Shown: in pieces, positions 26,667 through 35,018 of the stretch
Numbering within the stretch: the first letter of the stretch is position 1
Layout: each line of letters starts with the position of its first letter
NCBI RefSeq assembly: GCF_016894445.1
Contig: NZ_CP056775.1
Location: forward strand, 801,001 to 865,000
Direction of reading: 5' to 3'
Source of the DNA: Dyadobacter sandarakinus
Lineage (GTDB): Bacteria; Bacteroidota; Bacteroidia; Cytophagales; Spirosomataceae
Length of the DNA stretch: 64,000 nucleotides
Position numbers and translations under genes: made by a program
The notes under the pieces: generated by a model
Database searches by the model: none
What the model saw: only the letters and a program-made list of their open reading frames with translations
What the model was told of the DNA's origin: nothing

Positions 26667-27340
26667 TGCTCACTGAATTTGTAACCTACGCCATAAATGG
26701 ATTTCAGGTAATCGGGACAGCCTTTGTCCATCAGTTTTTTTCTCAGGTTTTTAATGTGTGTATAAATAAAATCAAAGTTGTCCATCAAATCCGCATCGTC
26801 GCCCCAAAGATGCTCTGCAATTGATTCTTTGGTCAAAACCCGGTTCTTGTTCGCGATCAGGTAAACCAGCAGGTCATATTCCTTGCGGGTAAGGATAATT
26901 TCATACCCGTCCACAGCCACGGAATGTTCCTGAGGGTCAATATGGATCTTCCCGAACCCTATCTGCTGGTTGCCCTGAAAGTTCCTCCTTCGGATCACGG
27001 CCTGTACCCTGGCATTGAGTTCCGATAAGTGAAATGGCTTGGTCAGGTAATCGTCCGAGCCCAGGTTGAGCCCCACAATGCGGTCGTCCAGTGAGTTTTT
27101 GGCTGAAATGATGATAATGCCTGTTTCGGGAGACTTCCTTTTCAATTCCCGCACGGCCTGAAGTCCGTCACCGTCGGGCAGCATCAGGTCCACGAGCACG
27201 CAGTCGTATTCGTAAACATGAATTTTCTCCATGGCCGTACCATAGTCAGGTGCCCATTCACATACGAAATTCTCCCGCTGGAAGTAATTCTGAATGCTGG
27301 TGGCCAGGGCCTTTTCATCTTCGATAAGCAACAGTTTCAT
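26663..27340 (-). CDS. OmpR-family response regulator
   Basis: A 225-residue regulator with receiver acidic residues Glu7-Asp8 and phosphosite Asp51 (CVLVDLMLPDGDG), the conserved DDYLTKPF lysine, and a C-terminal winged helix with RKEYDLLVYLIANKNRVL and DFIYTHIKNLRKKL. I chose the ATG at 27340 (MKLLLIEDE); the frame extends six codons further to a TTG. It ends inside the kinase gene start. Direct repeats stand just upstream of it and of htrA. Confidence 0.95.
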   Translation of the reverse strand: MKLLLIEDEKALATSIQNYFQRENFVCEWAPDYGTAMEKIHVYEYDCVLVDLMLPDGDGLQAVRELKRKSPETGIIIISAKNSLDDRIVGLNLGSDDYLTKPFHLSELNARVQAVIRRRNFQGNQQIGFGKIHIDPQEHSVAVDGYEIILTRKEYDLLVYLIANKNRVLTKESIAEHLWGDDADLMDNFDFIYTHIKNLRKKLMDKGCPDYLKSIYGVGYKFSEQ

Positions 27341-27368
27341 GACGGGTTCTTTTTGCAAAAGAAGCGTT

Positions 27369-27390
27369 CAAATTTGAAGAAAAACTGAAG
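27369..27390 (-). promoter_or_regulatory. Tandem 11-bp repeat upstream of the response regulator: putative autoregulatory site
   Basis: On the minus strand CTTCAGTTTTT then CTTCAAATTTG, exactly 11 bases apart, about 30-50 bases before the regulator ATG. The shared CTTCA start matches the repeats before htrA. A TTCTTTTG resembling the TAnnTTTG -7 element follows seven bases after it. Confidence 0.5.
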
Positions 27391-27436
27391 TTCGCTTCCA
27401 CCCGGATAAATGTAAACGTTCGTGCCAGCGCAAGCC

Positions 27437-28429
27437 TTACCGGATTACCCTTCGTGCCCAGTTCAGCATCGTGGAGTATACCTCATCGCGGGCAGGCTCG
27501 CGGGAGAGGATGAGGTCGTGCATGCCTCCGGGTACGGCCTGGATGCTGTACTGCCCCTGGATGTTCCGTGCACGGGTTTCAATGTCATTGATGTTGGTGA
27601 CCGCATCACCGGAGAAAAATGCGTCGCTCCATTTTTTTTCGTCAATGAATCCGGCGGCATGCAGCACCAGCACGGGCCGCTCGATCTGCAAGCCTTTGTC
27701 CAGTTTTTCAAGTCCGAGCGCAACAGCCCGCACCCAGCCGTAGCTGACAGGCGGAACCTCGATCGGTTTCCAGCTCAGATTATAGCGCCAGGTGCCGTGT
27801 GCCGTCTCATGCAGGCTTTCGCCGTACAAGGAACTGATTCCCGCATCGGTGTCACCGTCCGGATTTTTCTCCGCGCGCCTGATGATGAAGGTGGGCGATT
27901 TTACATTCAACGCGAACATCGGACTATTGAGCAATACTGCGTCAAAAAGCTCCTTTCCCCGGCGCGCATCTGCATACAAGGCTGCGGTAAGCCCGCCAAG
28001 ATCATGGGCGCTGAGCAATATTTTGCTGCTACCTTCCTGTCTGATGACGGCGAGTGCGGTATCAAGGTCGGGGAAGTACTCGGCAAGGTCGCGCACGTTG
28101 TTCAGCTTCTGGTGAGCAAGCCACGACCGTCCGGATTTCCGCAGGTCCACCGCATAGAAGTTGTAACCTTGCGCATTGAACTTGTCCGCCATTTCTTCCT
28201 GAAAAAAGTAATCGTTGAAGCCATGCACATACAGGACCGCCTTATTGCTCCGGGCGGGCGCGGGCTTGCGGATGATGGTACAGGTCACGCTGCCTTCATA
28301 GTCGGACGGCTGCACGACCGTGGCTTGCTGAAATCCATGTCCGAGCAAGTCTGCATAGTAGGTCAGCTGCGCCGTGGCGGGCGTAAAAGGCACCAAAAAC
28401 AGCAGTGACAGGAATAATCTGAGATGCAT
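27437..28429 (-). CDS. Exported alpha/beta hydrolase with Asp at the nucleophile position
   Basis: A 330-residue protein with a signal peptide (about 1-20, ending in TPATA). The cap-containing fold resembles monoacylglycerol-lipase/serine-aminopeptidase S33 hydrolases: oxyanion loop VLYVHGFNDYFFQEE (about residues 65-79) and AVDLRKSGRS. At the nucleophile elbow the usual G-H-S-x-G-G reads SAHDLGG (Asp143), so the nucleophile appears to be Asp as in epoxide hydrolases/dehalogenases. The reaction is therefore uncertain. A GGMHDLILS motif near the end supplies the His. It precedes an unassigned 370-base gap. Confidence 0.75.
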   Translation of the reverse strand: MHLRLFLSLLFLVPFTPATAQLTYYADLLGHGFQQATVVQPSDYEGSVTCTIIRKPAPARSNKAVLYVHGFNDYFFQEEMADKFNAQGYNFYAVDLRKSGRSWLAHQKLNNVRDLAEYFPDLDTALAVIRQEGSSKILLSAHDLGGLTAALYADARRGKELFDAVLLNSPMFALNVKSPTFIIRRAEKNPDGDTDAGISSLYGESLHETAHGTWRYNLSWKPIEVPPVSYGWVRAVALGLEKLDKGLQIERPVLVLHAAGFIDEKKWSDAFFSGDAVTNINDIETRARNIQGQYSIQAVPGGMHDLILSREPARDEVYSTMLNWARRVIR

Positions 28430-28798
28430 GGAAGGTAATTTTTAACGTAATATAAAGATAGCAGGCGCACCTTAAAGCGAAAGAGGGGTTTGCAGGGGAT
28501 ATTTTGAAGAAAAGTAACTGAAAAGCCCGGTCAGGTTGATATTTCAGAAAAAATCATTCACTTTGACCGCACAGTTCAACCCGGATATTGATCACTGGTT
28601 TGAAAGAAACAGAAAAATACATCCTGAGCAGCTTGTTGCCAGTACTATACAATGGGCTTCGATGCAGTCACTGAACTGAGCCGGACCGGATCAAGCCCGA
28701 CGAAGTCAGGGACAAATAATAGATCCATTTAAAGAATTAGTTTAATAAAATTGCAATCTTACGAGCAGTAACCACCGTTCTCAATCTTGAATTACAAA
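28430..28798. other. Intergenic region with a possible decayed short gene
   Basis: About 370 bases without a standard gene between the divergent hydrolase and glgB. It holds the coding-like short frame described separately (28536-28719) and the presumed glgB promoter region; no clear -7/-33 pair was found. Confidence 0.4.
28536..28719 (+). pseudogene. Possible frameshifted remnant of a short gene
   Basis: A frame from a TTG at 28536 to TGA at 28679 translates with plausible codons (starts MIFQKKSFTLTAQFNPDIDH, includes HPEQLVASTIQW). If one base is dropped near 28674, the reading continues as TEPDRIKPDEVRDK to a TAA at 28719. This may be a decayed small gene or chance; no ATG start is present and I recognise no family. 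Confidence 0.25.
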
Positions 28799-30796
28799 AT
28801 GGCCAATCCCACCGGTAAAGAAACAACAGGCGCTATTACCCCTGCCAGCGAGTCCAGTGCTGAGAATGCCCCCCGGCATAACCTGAAACCAGTAGAATCA
28901 TTCAGCCGTTTTACCGACTTCGATATTCACGTTTTCAAGCAGGGTAAGCACTTTAAGTTATATGAAAAACTGGGTGCCCATGTGGTTGAGCTGCATGGTG
29001 TGGTGGGTACTTACTTTGCCGTATGGGCTCCCAATGCTACGTATGTCTCGGTCATTGCCAACTTCAATGGATGGAATGAAGGTACCCACTCCCTGTTTCC
29101 GCGCTGGGATAGTTCGGGGATCTGGGAAGGGTGGATACCGGATGTGGGCAATGGAGAGGTTTACAAATATTTTATAGCTTCCAATACCGGCGAGCGGCTC
29201 GAAAAATGCGATCCTTTTGCATTCTGGAGTGAGCTGGCGCCGCGCACCGCCTCCATCGTCTGGGATACCTGGTATGAATGGGGCGATAAAGAGTGGATGG
29301 AGGCACGTAAAGAGACCAACAAGCTCAATGCGCCTGTTTCGGTGTATGAGGTGCACCTGAGCTCGTGGCAGCGTGATCCCTCCGATCCGGAGCGTACGCT
29401 CACGTATAAAGAAATTGCAGCAGGGCTCGTACCCTATGTAAAGGAAATGGGTTTTACCCACGTGGAGCTGATGCCGGTGATGGAGCATCCCTATGCGCCG
29501 TCGTGGGGGTATCAGATCACCGGATACTTTTCGTGTGCGTCACGGATGGGTACGCCCCAGGAGCTGATGTACCTGGTGGACCAGCTTCACCAGGCTGGCG
29601 TGGGCGTGTATATGGACTGGGTTCCGTCGCACTTTCCGGGCGATGCGCACGGCTTGTTCCGGTTTGACGGTACTGCATTGTATGAACATGCAGACCCGCG
29701 CAAGGGCTACCATCCCGACTGGAAAAGCTATATTTTTAATTATGGGCGCAATGAAGTCAAATCATTCCTGATCAGCAATGCTATTTTCTGGCTCGACCGG
29801 TACCATACCGACGGGCTGCGCGTGGATGCTGTGGCTTCGATGCTCTATCTCGATTATTCGCGCAAGCATAATGAATGGATACCGAACGAATTTGGCGGCA
29901 GGGAGAACCTGGAAGCCATATCACTGCTCCGGGAGATGAACATTGCTGCTTACTCGGCATTCCCCGATATTCAGACGACCGCTGAGGAATCAACTGCTTT
30001 TCCGGGTGTGTCGCGGCCGGTGTTTGTAGGGGGGCTTGGATTTGGAATGAAATGGATGATGGGCTGGATGCATGACACGCTCAGCTATTTCCAGAAGGAG
30101 CCCGAGTACCGCAAGTGGCACCAGGACCAGCTGACGTTCAGCCTGGTTTATGCTTTTTCTGAAAACTTTATGCTGCCATTTTCCCACGATGAAGTCGTAT
30201 ACGGGAAAAAGTCATTGATCAACAAAATGCCCGGCGACGAGTGGCAGCGTTTCGCTAACCTGAGGCTCATGTTTACCTATATGTTTACGCACCCCGGCAC
30301 CAAGCTGATCTTCATGGGCGGGGAGTTTGGACAACCCTCAGAATGGAATTTTGACCAGAGTCTGGACTGGCATTTGCTGAACCAGCCTCCGCATCATGGA
30401 ATGAAGGAATGCGTAAAAAAGCTGAACAACCTTTACCGTACCGAACCTGCTTTGTTTGAGTACTCGTTTTCGGGACAAGGCTTTGAGTGGATCGATACCC
30501 AGGACCGGCAGAATTCTGTCCTTATTTATGCAAGAAAAGGTGAAAACCCGGATGAGTACGTGGTAATCGTGCTGAACCTGACACCGATTCCGAGGAAGGG
30601 TTACCGCGTGGGCGTCCTTTCGGAGGGGAGCTGGCAGGAAATATTCAACTCCGATGCAACCGAATTTTACGGGAGCGGGGTGATCAATTATCATCCTGTA
30701 CAAACCGAGAATGCTTACTGGCACGGCAGACAGAACTCGGTCATGATCGACCTTCCGCCACTCGGCGCCAGTGTGTTGAAGAAAGTAAAAAGTTGA
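28799..30796 (+). CDS. glgB: 1,4-alpha-glucan branching enzyme
   Basis: A 665-residue GH13 branching enzyme that forms alpha-1,6 branches in glycogen. An N-terminal CBM48 (about 50-150, with YFAVWAPNATYVSVIANFNGW) precedes the barrel with QITGYFSCASRMG (region I-like), DGLRVDAVASML with the nucleophile Asp, EESTAFPGVSRP with the acid/base Glu, and LPFSHDEVVYG with the stabilising Asp. I placed the start at the ATG at 28799 rather than a TTG four codons earlier. It stands alone; glgA/glgC are not in this window. A T-rich terminator follows. Confidence 0.95.
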   Translation: MANPTGKETTGAITPASESSAENAPRHNLKPVESFSRFTDFDIHVFKQGKHFKLYEKLGAHVVELHGVVGTYFAVWAPNATYVSVIANFNGWNEGTHSLFPRWDSSGIWEGWIPDVGNGEVYKYFIASNTGERLEKCDPFAFWSELAPRTASIVWDTWYEWGDKEWMEARKETNKLNAPVSVYEVHLSSWQRDPSDPERTLTYKEIAAGLVPYVKEMGFTHVELMPVMEHPYAPSWGYQITGYFSCASRMGTPQELMYLVDQLHQAGVGVYMDWVPSHFPGDAHGLFRFDGTALYEHADPRKGYHPDWKSYIFNYGRNEVKSFLISNAIFWLDRYHTDGLRVDAVASMLYLDYSRKHNEWIPNEFGGRENLEAISLLREMNIAAYSAFPDIQTTAEESTAFPGVSRPVFVGGLGFGMKWMMGWMHDTLSYFQKEPEYRKWHQDQLTFSLVYAFSENFMLPFSHDEVVYGKKSLINKMPGDEWQRFANLRLMFTYMFTHPGTKLIFMGGEFGQPSEWNFDQSLDWHLLNQPPHHGMKECVKKLNNLYRTEPALFEYSFSGQGFEWIDTQDRQNSVLIYARKGENPDEYVVIVLNLTPIPRKGYRVGVLSEGSWQEIFNSDATEFYGSGVINYHPVQTENAYWHGRQNSVMIDLPPLGASVLKKVKS

Positions 30797-30833
30797 TCTT
30801 GTAAATACATCCGGCAGGTGATCATCCTGTCAG

Positions 30834-30868
30834 AACAGGCAGGAAAAAGGTACCCTGCCTGTTTTTTT
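30834..30868 (+). terminator. Rho-independent terminator of glgB
   Basis: Arms AACAGGCAGG / CCTGCCTGTT around a ten-base loop, followed by a run of T. Sits 37 bases after the glgB stop. Confidence 0.85.
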
Positions 30869-30880
30869 TACACATTTCTT

Positions 30881-30888
30881 TACCTTTG
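30881..30888 (+). promoter_or_regulatory. Candidate -7 element of the outer-membrane protein gene
   Basis: TACCTTTG, a full TAnnTTTG match, 23 bases before the ATG at 30912. The base triplet 19 bases upstream is CTG instead of TTG, so only the -7 element is convincing. Confidence 0.5.
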
Positions 30889-30911
30889 CCCCGTCACACA
30901 GCAGCTGAAAA

Positions 30912-31595
30912 ATGAAGAAATTTCCTTTACTGTTTTTGTTTGTTATTGCCGCCGTACTTCCGGCAAAGTCGCAGAGTCTTGCAAGGGTTACATCCGGGCT
31001 GGACATTGGTACGGGCTACCTCGACCAGGAGTGGGCGCCGGCTGCTACCTATCACCAGGAGCTGAGTTTGAGTAACTTTCCGTGGTTCAGGGTGGGCTGG
31101 GGCATCAGGGCCTGGGGGTACTATGCCGGCAGAAACGACCTCTTGCCCAAAAGTACCGCTCTTTCGGCCGACACTTTGAAGTTTGGCCGGTTAAGTTCCA
31201 GCGGCGTGAGCTTTCTGCTGGGTGCAAATGTCCGCATCTGGCGGATCGACCTGGGGGCCAATACGGATCTTGCAGGTATTGCATTCGGAATAAAAAGAGG
31301 CGGGCTGTACACCAAGCCATCCTTATTTGAAGGCGCGGGCGCACCGTACTACAACGATTATGTAAGCAGCAATCCCAGTACCCTCAATGCGCTTCCACTG
31401 CTGGTTGACCGGCAAAATGGTCAGTCGGAAGTGTACCTCCGCTACTGGATTACCGACCGGCTGGGGATCAAGCTGGGATATACTTACGGTCAGGTTGCTT
31501 ACAGTACTGAAGTAAAGCTCGACAATGGTCACCGGCGCTTCTCAAAAACTTACGGAATGCCTTTCGCGTCAATAGCTTTTCCACTTTACAATTAA
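30912..31595 (+). CDS. Predicted outer-membrane beta-barrel protein
   Basis: A 227-residue protein with a signal peptide (about 1-20, ending in AKSQ). The rest alternates hydrophobic and polar residues in strands such as FRVGWGIRAWGYYAG and IKLGYTYGQVAYSTEVKL, and ends in an aromatic strand (FASIAFPLYN), the pattern of a small outer-membrane barrel. No named family recognised. It is followed 13 bases later by a NUDIX gene on the same strand. Confidence 0.7.
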   Translation: MKKFPLLFLFVIAAVLPAKSQSLARVTSGLDIGTGYLDQEWAPAATYHQELSLSNFPWFRVGWGIRAWGYYAGRNDLLPKSTALSADTLKFGRLSSSGVSFLLGANVRIWRIDLGANTDLAGIAFGIKRGGLYTKPSLFEGAGAPYYNDYVSSNPSTLNALPLLVDRQNGQSEVYLRYWITDRLGIKLGYTYGQVAYSTEVKLDNGHRRFSKTYGMPFASIAFPLYN

Positions 31596-31608
31596 TCAGA
31601 TTCTTCCG

Positions 31609-32280
31609 ATGCCCGAAAAGCTGGTTGATGCACATAAATACAAGCTCTGGAAATCGCGCCTCGAAAACAATGGGCTGACGATACACCGCGTGGATGAACT
31701 CTACTCACGCCGCACCGGGAACGGGGATGTCCTTTTTTCCCTTCTTTACACCGACGCAACTACACCGGAAGGAAACAAAATTCCGCCCATCTGTTTTCTG
31801 AAAGGGGAGGTGGTAAGTGTGCTGGTGTGTTTTATTGAAAAAGAAACCAGGGAGAAAAACCTTTTGCTTGTGCAGCAGCGCCGCATTTGCGATGGCTCAA
31901 TGACTTACGAACATCCCGCGGGAATGCTCGACAGCGAGTCGGATGCGGCTGGCGTAGCAGCGCGTGAAGTGTTTGAGGAAACGGGCATACGGGTATCCAG
32001 GGAACAGCTGGTGCAGGTTAATAAGGAGCCTTACTATCCATCGACAGGAACGAGCGATGAGGCCATGTACATGTTTTACTGCGAACTGGAACTGTCGCGT
32101 CAGGAAATCAGCAAATACCATAACCAGACACAGGGACTGATTTCGGATCATGAATATATCAAAACATGGGTGGTACCCTTTGCGGAAGGGCACAGGCTGA
32201 TCACGAATGTGAATGGATTATTGCTGGATTACCTTTACCTGAAAAACACCGGTGACTGGGATTTGCTGAAACAGCTTTAA
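31609..32280 (+). CDS. NUDIX hydrolase (nucleoside/ADP-sugar diphosphatase-like)
   Basis: A 223-residue NUDIX protein. The box is EHPAGMLDSESDAAGVAARE followed by VFEETGI: the REV-EETG core is intact and, by alignment to GX5EX7REUXEEXGU, the first Glu falls on a Ser with a Glu one residue before. The N-terminal domain (about 1-60) is the extension typical of ADP-sugar pyrophosphatases. It is the last gene before tRNA-Arg and may be co-transcribed with the barrel protein. Confidence 0.85.
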   Translation: MPEKLVDAHKYKLWKSRLENNGLTIHRVDELYSRRTGNGDVLFSLLYTDATTPEGNKIPPICFLKGEVVSVLVCFIEKETREKNLLLVQQRRICDGSMTYEHPAGMLDSESDAAGVAAREVFEETGIRVSREQLVQVNKEPYYPSTGTSDEAMYMFYCELELSRQEISKYHNQTQGLISDHEYIKTWVVPFAEGHRLITNVNGLLLDYLYLKNTGDWDLLKQL

Positions 32281-32347
32281 ACAAAGGGACTTAGCAAAAA
32301 TCCCCTTATAAATTAGGAGCAAAGTGGCGCTTGAATCAAATTAAGCC

Positions 32348-32355
32348 TATATTTG
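32348..32355 (+). promoter_or_regulatory. -7 element of the tRNA-Arg promoter
   Basis: TATATTTG, a full TAnnTTTG match 19 bases before the tRNA 5' end. A TTG at 32331-32333 is only 14 bases upstream, so the -33 element is weak. Confidence 0.55.
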
Positions 32356-32374
32356 CTGCCCGATACCCGGACAG

Positions 32375-32446
32375 GCGCCCGTAGTTCAATGGATAGAATT
32401 GTGGTTTCCGGTACCACCGATAGGGGTTCGAATCCCTTCGGGCGCA
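32375..32446 (+). tRNA. tRNA-Arg (anticodon CCG)
   Basis: 72 nt cloverleaf with acceptor GCGCCCG / CGGGCGC, D-arm TAGTTCAATGGATAGAA, anticodon stem GTGGT/ACCAC with loop TTCCGGT (anticodon CCG, reads CGG), T-arm AGGGG-TTCGAAT-CCCTT and discriminator A. No encoded CCA. Confidence 0.95.
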
Positions 32447-32451
32447 CAAAC

Positions 32452-32487
32452 AAAAAAATCCCTGCAATGCTTTGCAGGGATTTTTTT
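32452..32487. terminator. Terminator of tRNA-Arg
   Basis: Perfect 16-base arms AAAAAAATCCCTGCAA / TTGCAGGGATTTTTTT with a four-base loop, starting six bases past the tRNA 3' end. Confidence 0.9.
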
Positions 32488-32666
32488 GTGCCCACGTGCC
32501 ACTGTTCCAAACATATGCAAAGCAGCCGTGCATGAAGTTATCTTCCTTCTCATTTCTTCTACATTAGCGCATGCTCCGGGGGTGTTGTATCAAATCAAGG
32601 GTGGCTTTGATATATGCTATTCTTTTTCGACCTTTTAACAGTTATAAAAAATCTAACGGACTAATT

Positions 32667-32984
32667 ATGAAGGTTATCAAAATAGGGCAAGACCCATCAA
32701 ACGAGGAAATTGCACAAGCTCTCGCTCAGGAATTTTCTTCCGGATACTCCTATAAATCTTTTGGTTTAGGTAATAATAAAAGCATTATTGTTCGAAAGTC
32801 AGAGTTTGTCGGTGCACAAATCTCTAAAAGTGGAAAGCAAATAACAGTACATGCACATGCTCCCAATGTACTATTAAGCTTATTGGATGTGCTTTATTCT
32901 GGTATCATTAGTGTAGCATCTTATTCATCATTAAAAGAGCTTGAATCGGATTTAGTAGTCTTTCTAAAAAATAAGTATGCTTAG
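32667..32984 (+). CDS. Small hypothetical protein (105 aa)
   Basis: Starts MKVIKIGQDPSNEEIAQALA and contains LGNNKSIIVRKSEFVGAQIS, then a hydrophobic segment LLSLLDVLYSGIISVASYSSL and a basic end LKNKYA. It is likely an alpha/beta protein with one amphipathic or membrane helix. No family recognised. The ATG at 32667 follows an AT-rich leader. Composition around it is visibly lower in GC than its neighbours, suggesting acquired DNA in the stretch between tRNA-Arg and the TonB-like gene. Confidence 0.6.
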   Translation: MKVIKIGQDPSNEEIAQALAQEFSSGYSYKSFGLGNNKSIIVRKSEFVGAQISKSGKQITVHAHAPNVLLSLLDVLYSGIISVASYSSLKELESDLVVFLKNKYA

Positions 32985-32998
32985 GTGAGTTGATTTGA

Positions 32999-33166
32999 GC
33001 GCCAAAAAAACGTAGTGGTGATTTTGATTCACAAACTAAATACCATGATATTATTAAAACAGTACTGAAATACTTGTTGACAATCCTGTTATCACCATTT
33101 TATATCTCTACTAAATGGATTGATATGGCAAAGTTTAGAGGAGACAATATCACTGAATCTAACTAA
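32999..33166 (+). other. 55-codon open frame without a start codon, possibly a gene remnant
   Basis: After a TGA at 32996-32998 a frame runs to TAA at 33164-33166 with coding-like residues (SQTKYHDIIKTVLKYLTILL, then SPFYISTKWIDMAKFRG) but no ATG or GTG near its beginning. It could be the broken end of a gene following the 105-aa protein, or chance in AT-rich DNA. Confidence 0.3.
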
Positions 33167-33234
33167 ACGGTATTGTGCCTGATGCAGGGGCATATGACAC
33201 TATTTCCAAAAGGAGATGTAGCATAGACAATGTG

Positions 33235-34695
33235 ATGCATTCATTACAATTTACATATCTATTGAAAAACATAGCATTGTTTTGTCTGATCAGCTTTTCA
33301 GCTTTTTCACAGAAAGTGTATCAGGCTAATGAAGTGGAGAAAGTTGCTGAGCCGGGTGGGGGAATCGCACTCTTTAACCGTTTCGTCACAGCCAATCTGA
33401 GAGTTCCTATCCATGCTGCCGCAAAAGGCCTTGATGCGCGGGTGCTGGTCAAAGGAGTTGTGCAGACGGATGGCACAATAACAAGCCTTGAAATTGCCAG
33501 GTCACTGGATAGCTTGTGTGACATTGAAGCATTGCGGGTAATGGATCTTTACAAAGCCTGGAAGCCTGCCATGGTCAATGGCCAACCCGTACAACAGGCA
33601 GTGGTGTACCCGATTGCTTTCCGAACCGCACCTATTCCTTCCTACGACGCTACGCAAAGCGCGATGGTCGAATATTTCGACAAAAACCAAAATATGGTTT
33701 CCGACGAGAAGAAATTTAAGTTCAGAAATGTGATCCCTGTTGACACATACGGGGATGTTCGTGCGGATATTTTATTCCAGGAGAAAAGAGGTGGAGAATG
33801 GAAAACGGTGAAAACATTTCCTTTTCAGAAGGAAGAGATTTGGGTAAAACTATCGGGTCCGGTCAAAATGGATTCCGTGCAGGCTTACCGTATTTCTGCC
33901 AATATGGGCAACTGGGAAAGTCCTTCGGAGGAGATCATAACCCAGGCGGACGGTCGGCTTCTTTCTTTCACGGCTTATCCAGGGAGCGGAAAATTACCAT
34001 CAGTAAGTAAGACCTATTATAGGAGCGGAATGCTGCGGGAAGAAAAAATCTCCTCAGACAGCCTCACACAAATTACCAGCTGGTACGAAAACGGTCAGCT
34101 CGGGAATGTGCTGCTTCTCGACAGTAAAAAGGTTTCTGTGCTTGAAAATTGGGATATGGACGGGCGTATTCTGGTAACGAAGGGTTCCGGAACAGCCAGG
34201 ATTCAGGCTGGAATTTATGATGGCAAAATGGTTTTCGAAGAGGGGCTTGTTGTGGATGGTTTAAAAACCGGGCATTGGGTAGGGCGTCATTCGATCACGG
34301 ATGTGGTGTACGAAGAGGATTATCAGGATGGAATATTAGTCAGAGGGATAAGAAATCCAGGCCAGCAGCCTGTTGAATACACGGTTGATGCCATCCCACC
34401 CAAGTTTCGTGGAGGACCGAAAGAGTTTGTAAAACTACTCAATAAGCATGTTGATATTTTTCCTTCCATGAATCCCGCAAACGGCATTCCAAGAGGCAAG
34501 CTCCTGGTTTCATTTATTGTGGACGAGCGTGGAAAGCTAAGTGACTATTCGCTTGACAGGGGTGTTTCCAAAAATGTGGATCGGCAGGTAATGGATTTGG
34601 TAAAGGAAACGAATGGTGGCTGGGATGCTGCCGTAAAAAAAGGAAAAAAAGTCACTACCCGGCATACCTTGCCAATTGATTTTATAAGTAGGTAG
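33235..34695 (+). CDS. Exported protein with two TonB C-terminal-like domains
   Basis: A 486-residue protein with a signal or anchor segment (about 10-26, ending in FSAFSQ). Residues about 45-135 resemble a TonB C-terminal domain (LRVPIHAAAKGLDARVLVKG, then GVVQTDGTITSLEI). The middle has YwqK-type antitoxin repeats (GMLREEKISS, WYENGQLGNVLL). The C-terminal 100 residues form a second TonB-like domain (KLLVSFIVDERGKLSDYSL). Bacteroidetes use such repeats in surface or energy-transducing proteins. The partner receptor cannot be identified. A GTG frame extends upstream, but ATG at 33235 gives the signal. Confidence 0.75.
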   Translation: MHSLQFTYLLKNIALFCLISFSAFSQKVYQANEVEKVAEPGGGIALFNRFVTANLRVPIHAAAKGLDARVLVKGVVQTDGTITSLEIARSLDSLCDIEALRVMDLYKAWKPAMVNGQPVQQAVVYPIAFRTAPIPSYDATQSAMVEYFDKNQNMVSDEKKFKFRNVIPVDTYGDVRADILFQEKRGGEWKTVKTFPFQKEEIWVKLSGPVKMDSVQAYRISANMGNWESPSEEIITQADGRLLSFTAYPGSGKLPSVSKTYYRSGMLREEKISSDSLTQITSWYENGQLGNVLLLDSKKVSVLENWDMDGRILVTKGSGTARIQAGIYDGKMVFEEGLVVDGLKTGHWVGRHSITDVVYEEDYQDGILVRGIRNPGQQPVEYTVDAIPPKFRGGPKEFVKLLNKHVDIFPSMNPANGIPRGKLLVSFIVDERGKLSDYSLDRGVSKNVDRQVMDLVKETNGGWDAAVKKGKKVTTRHTLPIDFISR

Positions 34696-35018
34696 AACAA
34701 GACTGTATTAATAGGAGATAGAATAAAGATCGCTGGTCTAACCGGTTGGAATTTGTTAATAGGCGATTGACAATTTGTACCCGTAAGCAGCCGCGATCTG
34801 ATGTTTATATACCATGATTTGATGTATCGCCTTTATTGCCCCGCTCATAATTATTTTAATTTGCTGCGCACCAGTAATTCAGCCAGTTTAAAAAACTATA
34901 TAAGCCCTTAGAGTATTAATCTAAGGGCTTATATAGTTAAAAAATCAATGCATTTAATATTGACCTGCCGATTATGTCACATCGTATTAAGAAACATCAT
35001 AAAACGGTGTTTAGCTGA
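34696..35018. other. Intergenic region between convergent TonB-like and susD genes
   Basis: Apart from the 18-bp stem-loop at 34894-34938 I see nothing in this AT-rich stretch. Confidence 0.5.
34894..34938. terminator. Long stem-loop terminator between the TonB-like gene and susD
   Basis: Perfect 18-base arms AACTATATAAGCCCTTAG / CTAAGGGCTTATATAGTT around a nine-base loop, flanked by A/T runs on both strands. Located between convergent genes. Confidence 0.85.

Noticed and set aside
27422..28408. 328-codon open frame on the plus strand
   Set aside because: Antisense shadow of the alpha/beta hydrolase; composition and length follow the codon pattern of the real gene on the other strand.
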